Part shown: positions 34,223 to 42,203 of the stretch, one piece after another | Layout: each line of letters begins with the position of its first letter | How positions within the stretch are numbered: the stretch's first letter is position 1 | NCBI GenBank assembly: GCA_030425045.1 | Contig: JAUHVL010000007.1 | Coordinates: forward strand, 1 to 64,000 | DNA from: a bacterium | GTDB taxonomy: Bacteria > Bdellovibrionota > Bacteriovoracia > Bacteriovoracales > Bacteriovoracaceae | DNA length: 64,000 nt | Direction of reading: 5' to 3' | Translations under genes and position numbers: made by a program | Notes under the pieces: model-generated | The model's input: the letters and a program-made list of their open reading frames with translations, nothing else | Told to the model about the DNA's origin: nothing | Databases searched by the model: none

Positions 34223-34887
34223 TCGTCAAGAACTCCGACCTTACACGATTTCACGAGAGAGAGAACTTTGGTCATTTTTAATGGCTCAGTAAACTTGGTT
34301 GCTAATTGATAATGTTTATTTTGCTCGTCAACCAATCTTTTGTGAACAACAACCGCCTCAAGCATTTCTGTCCCTTCATTTGCAATACGATTAATATTGA
34401 TAATGTCTCCAGGTTGGAGAGGATATGCGTGTTTTTCTTGTAATAAGACAGCACAACCAGACTGTGAAAGATCTATTAAAATACCAATTACTTTTTCATT
34501 TATTCTTAGTGATGATAATTCGACTTTTGCTTTTAACTCTTTTTGAATTTTGAAGCGAGTATTTTTTCTACCGTCCGAGGTATCAATGGTTGTGTCATCC
34601 GCCGTAACTTTGACAGTAGAATATTTTACAATGATATAATAACGATCAAAAATAAAGCCACCGGGTCCAATTTCAATTTGATCGTCACCAACGGAAAAAG
34701 TAAGTGGTTTTTTAGGATTAAAATCGTAATCGTGGTTATTTCCACTAACTCTAAAAACAACGAAGTGTTGAGTTTCTAAACGACAAAGCATTCTGAAAAG
34801 ATACGATATACCCTCTTGAGAAATATTTACTTTAACATTTTCGCGCTCGACATCTTTGGCGAAAGACAAAAAGTCATTTGTATTCAC
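34219..34887 (-). CDS. PilZ-domain c-di-GMP-binding protein
   Basis: 222 residues. The C-terminal PilZ domain (about 105-215) has RKNTR (RxxxR) and DLSQSGCAVLL (D/NxSxxG), both needed to bind cyclic di-GMP. The N-terminal 100 residues have a YcgR-N-like beta pattern but no firm family. The start is GTG at 34885-34887, with AGGAG eight bases upstream, and both lie within or next to a 13-bp hairpin. The upstream MerR/B12 gene is 54 bases away on the same strand and may share the transcript. Confidence 0.9.
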   Translation of the reverse strand: MNTNDFLSFAKDVERENVKVNISQEGISYLFRMLCRLETQHFVVFRVSGNNHDYDFNPKKPLTFSVGDDQIEIGPGGFIFDRYYIIVKYSTVKVTADDTTIDTSDGRKNTRFKIQKELKAKVELSSLRINEKVIGILIDLSQSGCAVLLQEKHAYPLQPGDIININRIANEGTEMLEAVVVHKRLVDEQNKHYQLATKFTEPLKMTKVLSLVKSCKVGVLDD

Positions 34888-34935
34888 CGACTAAACTCCT
34901 AATTTTGTTTAACTTATTATCGGTTTAGTCGGTGA
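34884..34935 (-). promoter_or_regulatory. hairpin covering the start codon of the PilZ gene
   Basis: TCACCGACTAAAC and GTTTAGTCGGTGA (34884-34896 and 34923-34935) are exact reverse complements over 13 bases with a 26-base loop. In the mRNA the GTG start codon is fully paired in the stem and the last G of the AGGAG site closes the loop. This is the layout of a translational off switch. It might instead be a DNA operator. Confidence 0.6.
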
Positions 34936-34941
34936 CTTTAT

Positions 34942-35853
34942 TTAGAGTGTAGGTCTACTTTTTTCTAGTAACCATGTTTTGAGATCATCAAACGTGTTCA
35001 TATAATCTAGTTTGATGTTTACCAGAGAAACGTGGTCAATCTTTTTATATAATCCAGACAAGAAAACTGTCGTTTTGATATTTAAAAAGACATCTAATTT
35101 CATAAGATAATCAATTAAGTTCTTCTCTTGCCAGTCTTCAGAGAACGTCGAACCTAAAATGATATAGTCTGCCTTAATTGTATTAATGGCCTCGGCAAGA
35201 GGTTGGGCAGGTAGGTTGATACCAAAATAGTGACTGTTGATTCTAAAGTGACGACAGTAAACATTGGCCATTAATAACCCAAGCTCGTGAAGGTTTCCTT
35301 CTGGTGTAGAAAGAACCAATTTTGGAGTATGCGGGCTAGGTGGCGTTAATTGAATTTGCGATAAAAGATCTCTTGCAAGGGCCGAGATGGCATGCTCTTG
35401 AGTGATCGAGTATTGTCCATTGGCTACTTTTTGTCCCACTTCTCTAAAGAGAGGAAGAAGAATTCTATCGATAAAAGGAAGGTCTCCTAGTTCTTGCTTC
35501 ATTCTAATGAGCTCATAATAGAGATCATCTAAACGGTATTCTTTAAGAAGTTTAAAAATAAGATTGATACTTTTTGTCGCTACTTTTTGAATTTTAGGAG
35601 CTTGGTTATTGAGTCCGTGGTAGAGATCTCTTAGCTCCTTTTCTTCCATTTTAGCTAGCTTAGAAATCCTATGTCCTTGGGAGACTAAGAAGGCCAAGAG
35701 CTGAAGTTTGTCTAGGTCTTGTTGAGTGTATAGCCTTTGTCCACCATCACTTCTTAGTGGATCTACGACTCCATATCTTCTCTCCCAGGCCCTTAAAGTG
35801 TGGTCAGAAATGCCACAAATGTCTGAAACTACTTGAATATTAAAATTACTCAT
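34942..35853 (-). CDS. MerR-family regulator with B12-binding domain (CarH/LitR-like)
   Basis: 303 residues. An N-terminal MerR winged helix (1-70) contains HTLRAWERRYGVVDP and GGQRLYTQQDL. A helical cap (about 95-170) has ITQEH, matching the EH of the CarH W-x9-EH motif, though the Trp position is Val. A B12-binding Rossmann domain (175-300) has EGNLHELGL, where the His would be the lower axial ligand of cobalamin. In this family light breaks adenosylcobalamin and releases the repressor from DNA; some members use B12 without light. It is divergent from a TIGR01777/DUF1722 unit, genes often found in light-induced operons. Confidence 0.9.
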   Translation of the reverse strand: MSNFNIQVVSDICGISDHTLRAWERRYGVVDPLRSDGGQRLYTQQDLDKLQLLAFLVSQGHRISKLAKMEEKELRDLYHGLNNQAPKIQKVATKSINLIFKLLKEYRLDDLYYELIRMKQELGDLPFIDRILLPLFREVGQKVANGQYSITQEHAISALARDLLSQIQLTPPSPHTPKLVLSTPEGNLHELGLLMANVYCRHFRINSHYFGINLPAQPLAEAINTIKADYIILGSTFSEDWQEKNLIDYLMKLDVFLNIKTTVFLSGLYKKIDHVSLVNIKLDYMNTFDDLKTWLLEKSRPTL

Positions 35854-35895
35854 TAGACAAATCCTTTTTTGTACAGTTAATAGCTCGACATTAGT

Positions 35896-35921
35896 TTGAC
35901 ACGATGTTAAACTATTGTCAA
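35896..35921. promoter_or_regulatory. inverted repeat TTGACA-N14-TGTCAA in the divergent gap
   Basis: TTGACA (35896-35901) and TGTCAA (35916-35921) form a symmetric site between the MerR/B12 gene and the oxidoreductase gene. Each half is also a perfect -35 hexamer, but no good -10 follows at normal spacing in either direction. A TGTACA palindrome lies at 35870-35875. Candidate operator of the regulator. Confidence 0.4.
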
Positions 35922-35936
35922 GGAAAAGGGGTGAAA

Positions 35937-36893
35937 ATGAAAATACTTATTTCAGGTGCTACAGGTTTAATTGGAAAGCAATTAGTTAAGACATTAAGTG
36001 ATAAAGGTAATGATGAACTGGTCCTGCTCGCACGAAATAAAAGCAAAGCTGAAAAAATGTTTTCAGAAAAAGTTTCTGTCTTTGAATGGAGAAATCCTGC
36101 CAGTGATATGGTTGCACAAGAAGCTTTTGAAGGTGTCGATGCTATTATTCATCTAGCAGGTGAGCCTATTGCCGAAGGGAGATGGACTACTGCTAAGAAA
36201 GAAAGGCTTTGGAACTCGAGAGTCGATGCAACTAAAAACTTAATTTCCTCTTTAGAAAATGCAGCAAACCATCAAGTTAAGTCATTTGTTTCTTCTTCGG
36301 CCATAGGGTTTTACGGAAGTAGAGATGATGAAACATTAGATGAAGAAAGTTCAAAGGGAAGCGATTATCTGGCAGATCTTTGTTCTAACTGGGAACAAGC
36401 TGCTCATTCTGAAAAATTATCAGATACTCGGTTTGTTCAACTGAGAACTGGAATTGTTCTTTCTACTGAAGGTGGAGCACTGACAAAAATGCTTCCTCCT
36501 TTTAAGCTTGGTGCAGGTGGAAGGCTTGGCAGCGGTACTCAGTGGATGAGCTGGATTCATATTCAAGATATGGTGAATTTAATTATCTTCTCGATGGAAA
36601 ATAATAACGTAAAGGGAGTTGTTAATGCGACAGCACCTAACCCTGTGACGAATTCAGAGTTTACGAAAGTTTTAGCGTCAACATTAAATAGACCGGCAAT
36701 TTTTCCAGTCCCGGGATTTGTATTGAAAACAATCTTCGGAGAAATGTCCTGTATTCTTTTGGAAGGGCAAAAGGTTATTCCTAAAAAGTCACTGAACCAC
36801 GAGTTTAATTTTCAATATGCGAGTTTAAGTGATGCCCTCGAAAGTTTACTTGTTAAAAAGAAAAATTTAAAAGCTCTCACATCGGAGGCGTAG
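35937..36893 (+). CDS. TIGR01777-family NAD(P)-binding oxidoreductase (YfcH-like)
   Basis: 318 residues from the ATG at 35937, preceded by AGGGG. It shows the Rossmann motif MKILISGATGLIGKQLV, the YfcH/SDR39U1 signature IIHLAGEPIAEGRWT, SSSAIGFYGSR and LRTGIVLS, and a C-terminal VPGFVLKTIFGEMS block. The family is atypical SDR of uncertain substrate. In many gamma-proteobacteria it travels with a CarH/LitR-type regulator, photolyase and DUF1722. Here it is divergent from such a regulator and directly upstream of a DUF523/DUF1722 gene. Confidence 0.9.
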   Translation: MKILISGATGLIGKQLVKTLSDKGNDELVLLARNKSKAEKMFSEKVSVFEWRNPASDMVAQEAFEGVDAIIHLAGEPIAEGRWTTAKKERLWNSRVDATKNLISSLENAANHQVKSFVSSSAIGFYGSRDDETLDEESSKGSDYLADLCSNWEQAAHSEKLSDTRFVQLRTGIVLSTEGGALTKMLPPFKLGAGGRLGSGTQWMSWIHIQDMVNLIIFSMENNNVKGVVNATAPNPVTNSEFTKVLASTLNRPAIFPVPGFVLKTIFGEMSCILLEGQKVIPKKSLNHEFNFQYASLSDALESLLVKKKNLKALTSEA

Positions 36894-36925
36894 GTGGAAA
36901 ACCTAACATTCTCGTCAGTTCATGC

Positions 36926-37804
36926 TTGCTTGGAAATAAAGTTCGCTATAATGGTGGCCATACAAAAAGTGATTCACTTTTGGCCTTAGAGCCATTCGTA
37001 AACTTTATTCCGATCTGTCCTGAAGTGGATATGGGAATGCCGGTTCCGAGAAAAACCTTAAGAGTTGTCGAAGGTGAGCTCATTGATAGTGAAGAAGTAA
37101 ATTGGACAGCAAAGGCAAAGGCAAAATTTCATGAGTATAAGTTAGAAATCGACTGGGATAATATTCATGGAATGATTCTTATGAAGAAATCACCTTCTTG
37201 TGGACTTGAGAGAGTTAAGCAATACCAAAAGGGTTCCAAACAGCACTTAGAAATGGGACAGGGATACTTTGCCAAAAGATTGAGAGAGAATTTTCCTCAT
37301 ATTCCTTACCTTGACAGTGGCAGATTAGAATCAAAAAGTTTAAGAAATAATTTTTTGATACAATTATTTTCGTATTATCGATTTAGAAAAACACCTCAAA
37401 CAGTGGCTTTTTTACAGGAGTTTCATAAGGCCCACAAATACCTTCTTATGGATAAAAGCCAAATTGGTTTGACCAAGTTAGGGCAATTGGTTGCTGGTGC
37501 GAGAAAAGATAATCTTCATGAATCTTTTGAAGCTTACTTAGAAGGATTCATGGAGAATATGAGAAAGGTCGATACATCTAAAAAGAAACTAAATACTCTT
37601 TATCATTTGATGGGATACTTAAAGAAAGATCTACCAAAAGATGATAAAGAATTTCTTTTGAAGCTATTTGAAGAATGTCGTGCAAATCAGTCTCGACTTG
37701 CAGAGCTTGAAAAACTTATTCATTTTTTGGTTAATAAATTTAAAGTAAATTATCTTTTAGACCAAAATTATTTTGAACCGTACCCCGTAGAACTTAGATC
37801 ATAA
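36926..37804 (+). CDS. DUF523/DUF1722 protein with apparently frameshifted start
   Basis: The readable frame encodes a DUF523 domain (GNKVRYNGGH, PICPEVDMGMPVPR, MKKSPSCGLERV) and a YbgA-like DUF1722 domain (about residues 160-285). No ATG, GTG or TTG exists upstream in this frame, although it stays open to 36857 and encodes the expected family start KPNILVSSCLLG. A GGAGG site (36884-36888) is well placed for the GTG at 36894, but that GTG leads into the wrong frame. One extra A in the A4 run at 36898-36901 would join them. So the gene has a one-base deletion (real or sequencing), a recoding site, or an ATT/ATC start. The TTG at 36926 would delete the conserved Cys. Confidence 0.8.
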   Translation: MLGNKVRYNGGHTKSDSLLALEPFVNFIPICPEVDMGMPVPRKTLRVVEGELIDSEEVNWTAKAKAKFHEYKLEIDWDNIHGMILMKKSPSCGLERVKQYQKGSKQHLEMGQGYFAKRLRENFPHIPYLDSGRLESKSLRNNFLIQLFSYYRFRKTPQTVAFLQEFHKAHKYLLMDKSQIGLTKLGQLVAGARKDNLHESFEAYLEGFMENMRKVDTSKKKLNTLYHLMGYLKKDLPKDDKEFLLKLFEECRANQSRLAELEKLIHFLVNKFKVNYLLDQNYFEPYPVELRS

Positions 37805-38591
37805 GTGTTTGAGCAAGCGCCCTTTTTTTATCAAGTTCGAACCTTATAACAGGGCATTCGAGAGATTTTTTTTCAAGTAAGACTGGATTGTAAGTTTCAT
37901 AACAGGGGATGAAGAGTTTTAAATATTCGATGATCTCTTCTTGTCCCATCGCCCCTTTTCCCATCTCTCTTCGCTCTTTTTCAGCTTGTGCTCGCCAATC
38001 AAGAACATAATGAGACTCCAAAGCATGGAGGTGGATAAAAAAATCAAACGAACGATTCAATCGATGATAGCCCTCGAGAACTTCATTTATTTTTTTCATA
38101 TCATCGGATACTGTTTCTAATGGTGCATAACCTAACATCCAACCTTCAAGAATAATCAGATCCGGTTTATGTTCGAGTCTTGTCCACTTTTCAAGAGGAA
38201 AGCGATCTCCCTTTCCGTCGAAAGCGGACTTATTATAGCGAGGTATATCAACAAGTTTTCCTGCCTGTAGAGAATCCAAGGTTTCATACATGAGGTTCAT
38301 GTCATGTGTTCCAGGATAACCTCTTTCTTGTAGGTAGGGGTGAGCTGAGGATTGAGCAAGTTTTAGTTGATCATCTCTTGTTAGATAAAAGTCATCAATT
38401 GAGATCTCAAGCGCGTTTATATTTTTTTCTTCTTTCAGATTCTTCACTAAATAATTTGCAAAAGTACTCTTGCCTGTACCTTGAGGTGCACTTATACCGA
38501 GCAGAGGAATCTTTTCTCTTTTTATTTGAAGTTGTTCACTAATCCAGGATTTAGCAGGACTATAAAAATCTAAAACGCGTTCCACATCCAT
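37794..38591 (-). CDS. D-glycerate 3-kinase-like P-loop kinase
   Basis: 265 residues. The P-loop is GISAPQGTGKSTFA; then ISIDDFYLT, HPYLQERGYPGTHD, IPRYNKSAFDGKGDR and LIILEGWMLGY follow in the order of the plant and fungal GLYK/TDA10 family. It would phosphorylate D-glycerate (or a related acid) with ATP, feeding it into glycolysis. The family is uncommon outside plants, fungi, cyanobacteria and some proteobacteria. It ends 11 bp inside the convergent DUF1722 gene and starts 22 bp inside the upstream outer-membrane gene. Confidence 0.88.
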   Translation of the reverse strand: MDVERVLDFYSPAKSWISEQLQIKREKIPLLGISAPQGTGKSTFANYLVKNLKEEKNINALEISIDDFYLTRDDQLKLAQSSAHPYLQERGYPGTHDMNLMYETLDSLQAGKLVDIPRYNKSAFDGKGDRFPLEKWTRLEHKPDLIILEGWMLGYAPLETVSDDMKKINEVLEGYHRLNRSFDFFIHLHALESHYVLDWRAQAEKERREMGKGAMGQEEIIEYLKLFIPCYETYNPVLLEKKSLECPVIRFELDKKRALAQTLMI

Positions 38592-39289
38592 CTCGTTGAA
38601 AATTGAAAATGATCACCATTTCCTCTGACATAGTCTGCGTTACGATTTGTCGTTTGGGTAACCCAGCTTTGTTCAAAGTTATTGATAATTATTCCATCCC
38701 ATGGAACGAAAGGAATGACAATTGTTAATCCTAAGGCAGCATAACCGGTTCCAGAAAGACTTGTTGGCCCGTAGAGATACTTGTTGTAACGACTGTCGGC
38801 AACGCTAACCTTACCTGAGATTTTTGTCAGAGGGAATAAAGGGGCTTGAAGGCGAAACTCACTATAAGTTCCTTTAAAGCGGTAAAGCTCTCGAGAAACC
38901 ATGGCACCAACTTCAAATTTCTTTTTGGGGCCAAAAGCATAAGAAAACTTAATATTGCTATCGATACTATCACTTCTTTGGTTACGGTAATCTTCTTCGT
39001 GGTCATTAAAACGTATCCAAGGTCGGTCATCATTAAAATAACGCGCTCCAATCTCAAGTTTAAAAACACTCTCTCGTTCGGGAAAAAAGTCATAAGAAAC
39101 CGAAGGGCCAAAAACCTTTAAGTGTTTGTCGAAAAAGAGTAATCCAGGTCCAATCATCATTGTTGGATAAGGCCAGATTTGTGCTCCGCGATAGATGCTT
39201 TGAGTACTAAAGGCGCTCATGACAGTAATATTAAACAGATCAGCTTTAGTATTGATAGAAAAGAGAAGAAAAATGAGCAGTGTTTTCAT
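38570..39289 (-). CDS. MipA/OmpV-like outer-membrane protein
   Basis: 239 residues with a signal peptide (to about KADL, residue 17), alternating hydrophobic strands and a C-terminal aromatic ending FSTRWMWNAF typical of a beta-barrel inserted by BAM. SIYRGAQIWPYPTMMIGPGL resembles the first strands of MipA/OmpV proteins, but the match is partial. It overlaps the kinase gene by 22 bp. Confidence 0.65.
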   Translation of the reverse strand: MKTLLIFLLFSINTKADLFNITVMSAFSTQSIYRGAQIWPYPTMMIGPGLLFFDKHLKVFGPSVSYDFFPERESVFKLEIGARYFNDDRPWIRFNDHEEDYRNQRSDSIDSNIKFSYAFGPKKKFEVGAMVSRELYRFKGTYSEFRLQAPLFPLTKISGKVSVADSRYNKYLYGPTSLSGTGYAALGLTIVIPFVPWDGIIINNFEQSWVTQTTNRNADYVRGNGDHFQFSTRWMWNAF

Positions 39290-39343
39290 TATTTTTATTA
39301 TTCTTGTTAGATATTTCGTTAAAGTACCCTTAAAATCTTTATC

Positions 39344-39715
39344 ATGAAAGCTCTTGTTGTAGAAGATGATAAAGATATCTTAGATATCGTTTCTGGTTAT
39401 TTGAAAGATTTAGACTTAAGTGTCGAAACGGCATCAAGTGCTGAAGAGGCCATTGAAAAAATGGCCAGTAATCGATTTGATTTTTATTTTGTCGATATTA
39501 TTTTGCCTCAAATGAATGGTATCGAACTCACTAAAAAAATAATCAGTCATGACAAAAACTCAAAAGTTGCCGTGATGACTGGAGGAGGAGAGGGGATTGA
39601 TATCGTCAATCAAATTCTTCTCGATGCAGCTGTACATAAAGGCGCACTTCATAGTCTTGCTAAGCCTTTTACCTATGATGATATTGCGGATCTTGTGACT
39701 CGTTTTAAATCTTAA
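39344..39715 (+). CDS. single-domain response regulator (CheY-like)
   Basis: 123 residues forming only a receiver domain: acidic pocket VVEDDKD, phospho-acceptor Asp51 in FVDIILPQMNG, Thr in VMTGGG and Lys in LAKPFTYDD. There is no output domain. The following radical SAM gene starts two bases after its stop, so the two are translated together, an unusual pairing. Confidence 0.9.
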   Translation: MKALVVEDDKDILDIVSGYLKDLDLSVETASSAEEAIEKMASNRFDFYFVDIILPQMNGIELTKKIISHDKNSKVAVMTGGGEGIDIVNQILLDAAVHKGALHSLAKPFTYDDIADLVTRFKS

Positions 39716-39717
39716 AG

Positions 39718-40857
39718 ATGAAGTCACTCCATCAAAATAAATTAATACAAAAAAGAAGAGAAAGTGTGCAAGTTTCTAAGCAAAAGTTTAGAGAACATCA
39801 GCTTGATCCTCAAAAATTTTGTATTATGCCATTTGTGAATATTATTCTTGAGCCAACGGGTTCAATCGGGATTTGTCGTCAAAAGGGTACAGACTTTTCC
39901 ATGGGGAATATCAAAGACGGCGGTCTTAAAAAAGTTTGGAATAATGATAAAATTCGCGCATGGAGAAGAGACTTTCTAGACGGAAAAGCGGAAGTCTGTG
40001 ATCGTGAATTGAGACATCGTCAATGTCAGCTTTGTCCTCAACTCAATCAACTCCTTCCTCATGCATCATTAAAAGAAGTTATCGAAAGCCCTCCCTTAAG
40101 GTTAACAGCAAACTTAAATGGTAAATGTAACCTCGAATGTCAGATGTGCCATATCTGGCAAATGCCTAACGATGTTTATAACGAAGAAAACTTCTGGGGC
40201 CCAGCTAGAGAGATGATGTTTCCCTACCTGAAAGAAGTTGACATGCTATCGGGGGAGCCTTTTATCCAAGCTGATACCTTTCGTTTAATAGATGAAATCT
40301 CCAATGTTAATCCAGATTGTGAATGGTCCTTTACAACAAATGCTCATTGGCTTTTAAATAAAAAAATAATTGGTGCGCTCGAGAAAGTTAAAGTTAAAAA
40401 CCTTATGATAAGCATTGATAGCTTAGACCACGCCACTTATGCCAAGATTAGGAAAAAAGGTAACTTGGATTTAGTACTTCGTAACCTTGAATTGCTTCAA
40501 GCTTATGAGCAAGATCGAATAAGTAGAGGACTTAGTAATTTCTCTATGAATCTTAATATCACGATACAAAAAGATAATTGGCGTGAAGCGAAGGATATGA
40601 TTGATTGGGGGTTAGAGAGAAATCTTCATCCACTATTTATTTTTTGTTATGAGCCACTTCAGCATTCTTTACTTAGTTTATCCCGTGATCAAAGAAGAGA
40701 AATTCTCGATTGTTATTTAAATTATGATTGGACCTATCTAAGTATGTTAAAGAAAATCTGGCATCCTGTTGTCGACTCATTAGAAAAGCATGAGAAAGCG
40801 TATTATTTTCAAGCTTTCTTGGGTAAAAGAGAGCAATTGCAAGCAACTTATCTGTAA
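39718..40857 (+). CDS. radical SAM protein with N-terminal twitch/SPASM-like cysteines
   Basis: 379 residues. The radical SAM cluster motif CNLECQMC (Cys137, Cys141, Cys144) lies unusually late. It is preceded by a Cys-bearing segment (Cys35, Cys53, Cys94, and CQLC at 103-106) with MGNIKDGGLKKVWNNDKIRAWRR, which is how SPASM/twitch domains look. So the auxiliary-cluster domain is at the front rather than the back. After the motif come LSGEPF (the GGE-like SAM motif) and ISIDSLD. Relatives modify peptides or proteins; no precursor peptide was identified. It is coupled to the receiver gene upstream. Confidence 0.88.
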   Translation: MKSLHQNKLIQKRRESVQVSKQKFREHQLDPQKFCIMPFVNIILEPTGSIGICRQKGTDFSMGNIKDGGLKKVWNNDKIRAWRRDFLDGKAEVCDRELRHRQCQLCPQLNQLLPHASLKEVIESPPLRLTANLNGKCNLECQMCHIWQMPNDVYNEENFWGPAREMMFPYLKEVDMLSGEPFIQADTFRLIDEISNVNPDCEWSFTTNAHWLLNKKIIGALEKVKVKNLMISIDSLDHATYAKIRKKGNLDLVLRNLELLQAYEQDRISRGLSNFSMNLNITIQKDNWREAKDMIDWGLERNLHPLFIFCYEPLQHSLLSLSRDQRREILDCYLNYDWTYLSMLKKIWHPVVDSLEKHEKAYYFQAFLGKREQLQATYL

Positions 40858-40912
40858 AAATAATCGACACCACTTGAAATTATTACAAATATCAACCATT
40901 TAGCTCATCTGG

Positions 40913-42184
40913 ATGCTAAAAATAAGTATGAAAATATTAATACTTATTATGGTGAGTCTGCTCACCACTCATTCATTTGCTCGGTCTATTTTTAATTTTG
41001 CCGACCAAGAGTATGTCTTTGAAAATAACGATCCTGTGGAGATCTTTATTATTGGAGAAGGTGATGAGCTTGCTCATAGTTTTGTTGAGTCGGCAGTCAC
41101 CAGGGCCAGAAAGCATAAGCAGGTTTTTCCTGATAGAAAGCAATTATTAATTTGGACAACAGAGCATGGCTCAGAAGAAGATCGTCAATATCTCGAAGAA
41201 AGAAATTTAAAGCCGATACTAATTGATGAAAAACAATTACCCGTTCTCGACTTATTAAATGCTCTTTCTAAAATTAAAAATATTCACTCCCTACATTTTT
41301 TTGGACATCATAGTGCTGTGTATGGAGCAGCTCTTCAATCAGGTGAGCAAAAACTTAACTTTATTGATCGCCATGATCCTTGGCAAAAGAAGCATCCTGA
41401 ATATGAACAAAAATGGAGAGAGGTTTTAAGAAACCTGACGGAGTCTGCCTATATCTATTTACACGGTTGTAATACAGGTTTTATTACAGCAGTAAAAATG
41501 AGCCAGCAGTTTAATATTCCCGTTTTTGGTTCTCTCAGCGCCACTGCTTTTCAAAACTTATTTGAAGATGGAAAGTGGTACCATCGTCATCCTGGACAAT
41601 TTCCTGATGAGGGAAGCTGGGCATCTGTTAATAGAACAAGCTTTGATGAAAAAGAAGTATGTTGGAAAGGTTATTGTTCTCGGTTAAAACCAGAGGTTTA
41701 TCCTTATTATGGGTACTGGGGTGATTACGATACAGGTCTTCCGTTTTATAAAGCATTTTGTGCTTACGACAAAAGTTATACCAAAGATGTTGATCGATGT
41801 TATAGGGCCATGATTGAAACGATTTGGACGTGGCCATCGACAATAAAAGACTCACATCTTTCTTACGAGGGATTTGTGGATTCTTTAAAAGACTTCTTGT
41901 GTCCTCTCAATACGAAAGATGAGTTTTCATATATTAATGAGAACTGCATGCAAATGTTAACAGATATTCAAGAGGGGAGAACTCCCTTTCTCTTTGGTGA
42001 AAGAATGTTTCACGGTAACACTACTTTTTGTAGTCTTGATGGTTGTGAGTACGACTGGCAACTTGAACATGTTGGAGATGAAGATACCCCAACATATATT
42101 TTCATTAGTGAAGACTATGGAAATGAGCCCTTTGCGCGCGAGTTTGAACTTTATTTAAAAGCATATGAACAATTATTTTTATAA
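40913..42184 (+). CDS. secreted protein with clan-CD-protease-like His and Cys blocks
   Basis: 423 residues with a signal peptide (to about FAR, residue 24). Two hydrophobic strands each end in a typical clan CD dyad element: SLHFFGHHS (His132) and YIYLHGCNTGF (Cys186). This is the spacing and pattern of caspase, gingipain and CHAT or DUF4347 domains. The C-terminal half (about 240-420) is rich in aromatics and Cys (ten or more), without known domain. I infer a secreted cysteine peptidase-like fold; the residues after the Cys differ from classical members, so activity is unsure. Confidence 0.6.
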   Translation: MLKISMKILILIMVSLLTTHSFARSIFNFADQEYVFENNDPVEIFIIGEGDELAHSFVESAVTRARKHKQVFPDRKQLLIWTTEHGSEEDRQYLEERNLKPILIDEKQLPVLDLLNALSKIKNIHSLHFFGHHSAVYGAALQSGEQKLNFIDRHDPWQKKHPEYEQKWREVLRNLTESAYIYLHGCNTGFITAVKMSQQFNIPVFGSLSATAFQNLFEDGKWYHRHPGQFPDEGSWASVNRTSFDEKEVCWKGYCSRLKPEVYPYYGYWGDYDTGLPFYKAFCAYDKSYTKDVDRCYRAMIETIWTWPSTIKDSHLSYEGFVDSLKDFLCPLNTKDEFSYINENCMQMLTDIQEGRTPFLFGERMFHGNTTFCSLDGCEYDWQLEHVGDEDTPTYIFISEDYGNEPFAREFELYLKAYEQLFL

Positions 42185-42203
42185 ACAACTTTAGGGAGTC
42201 CTT

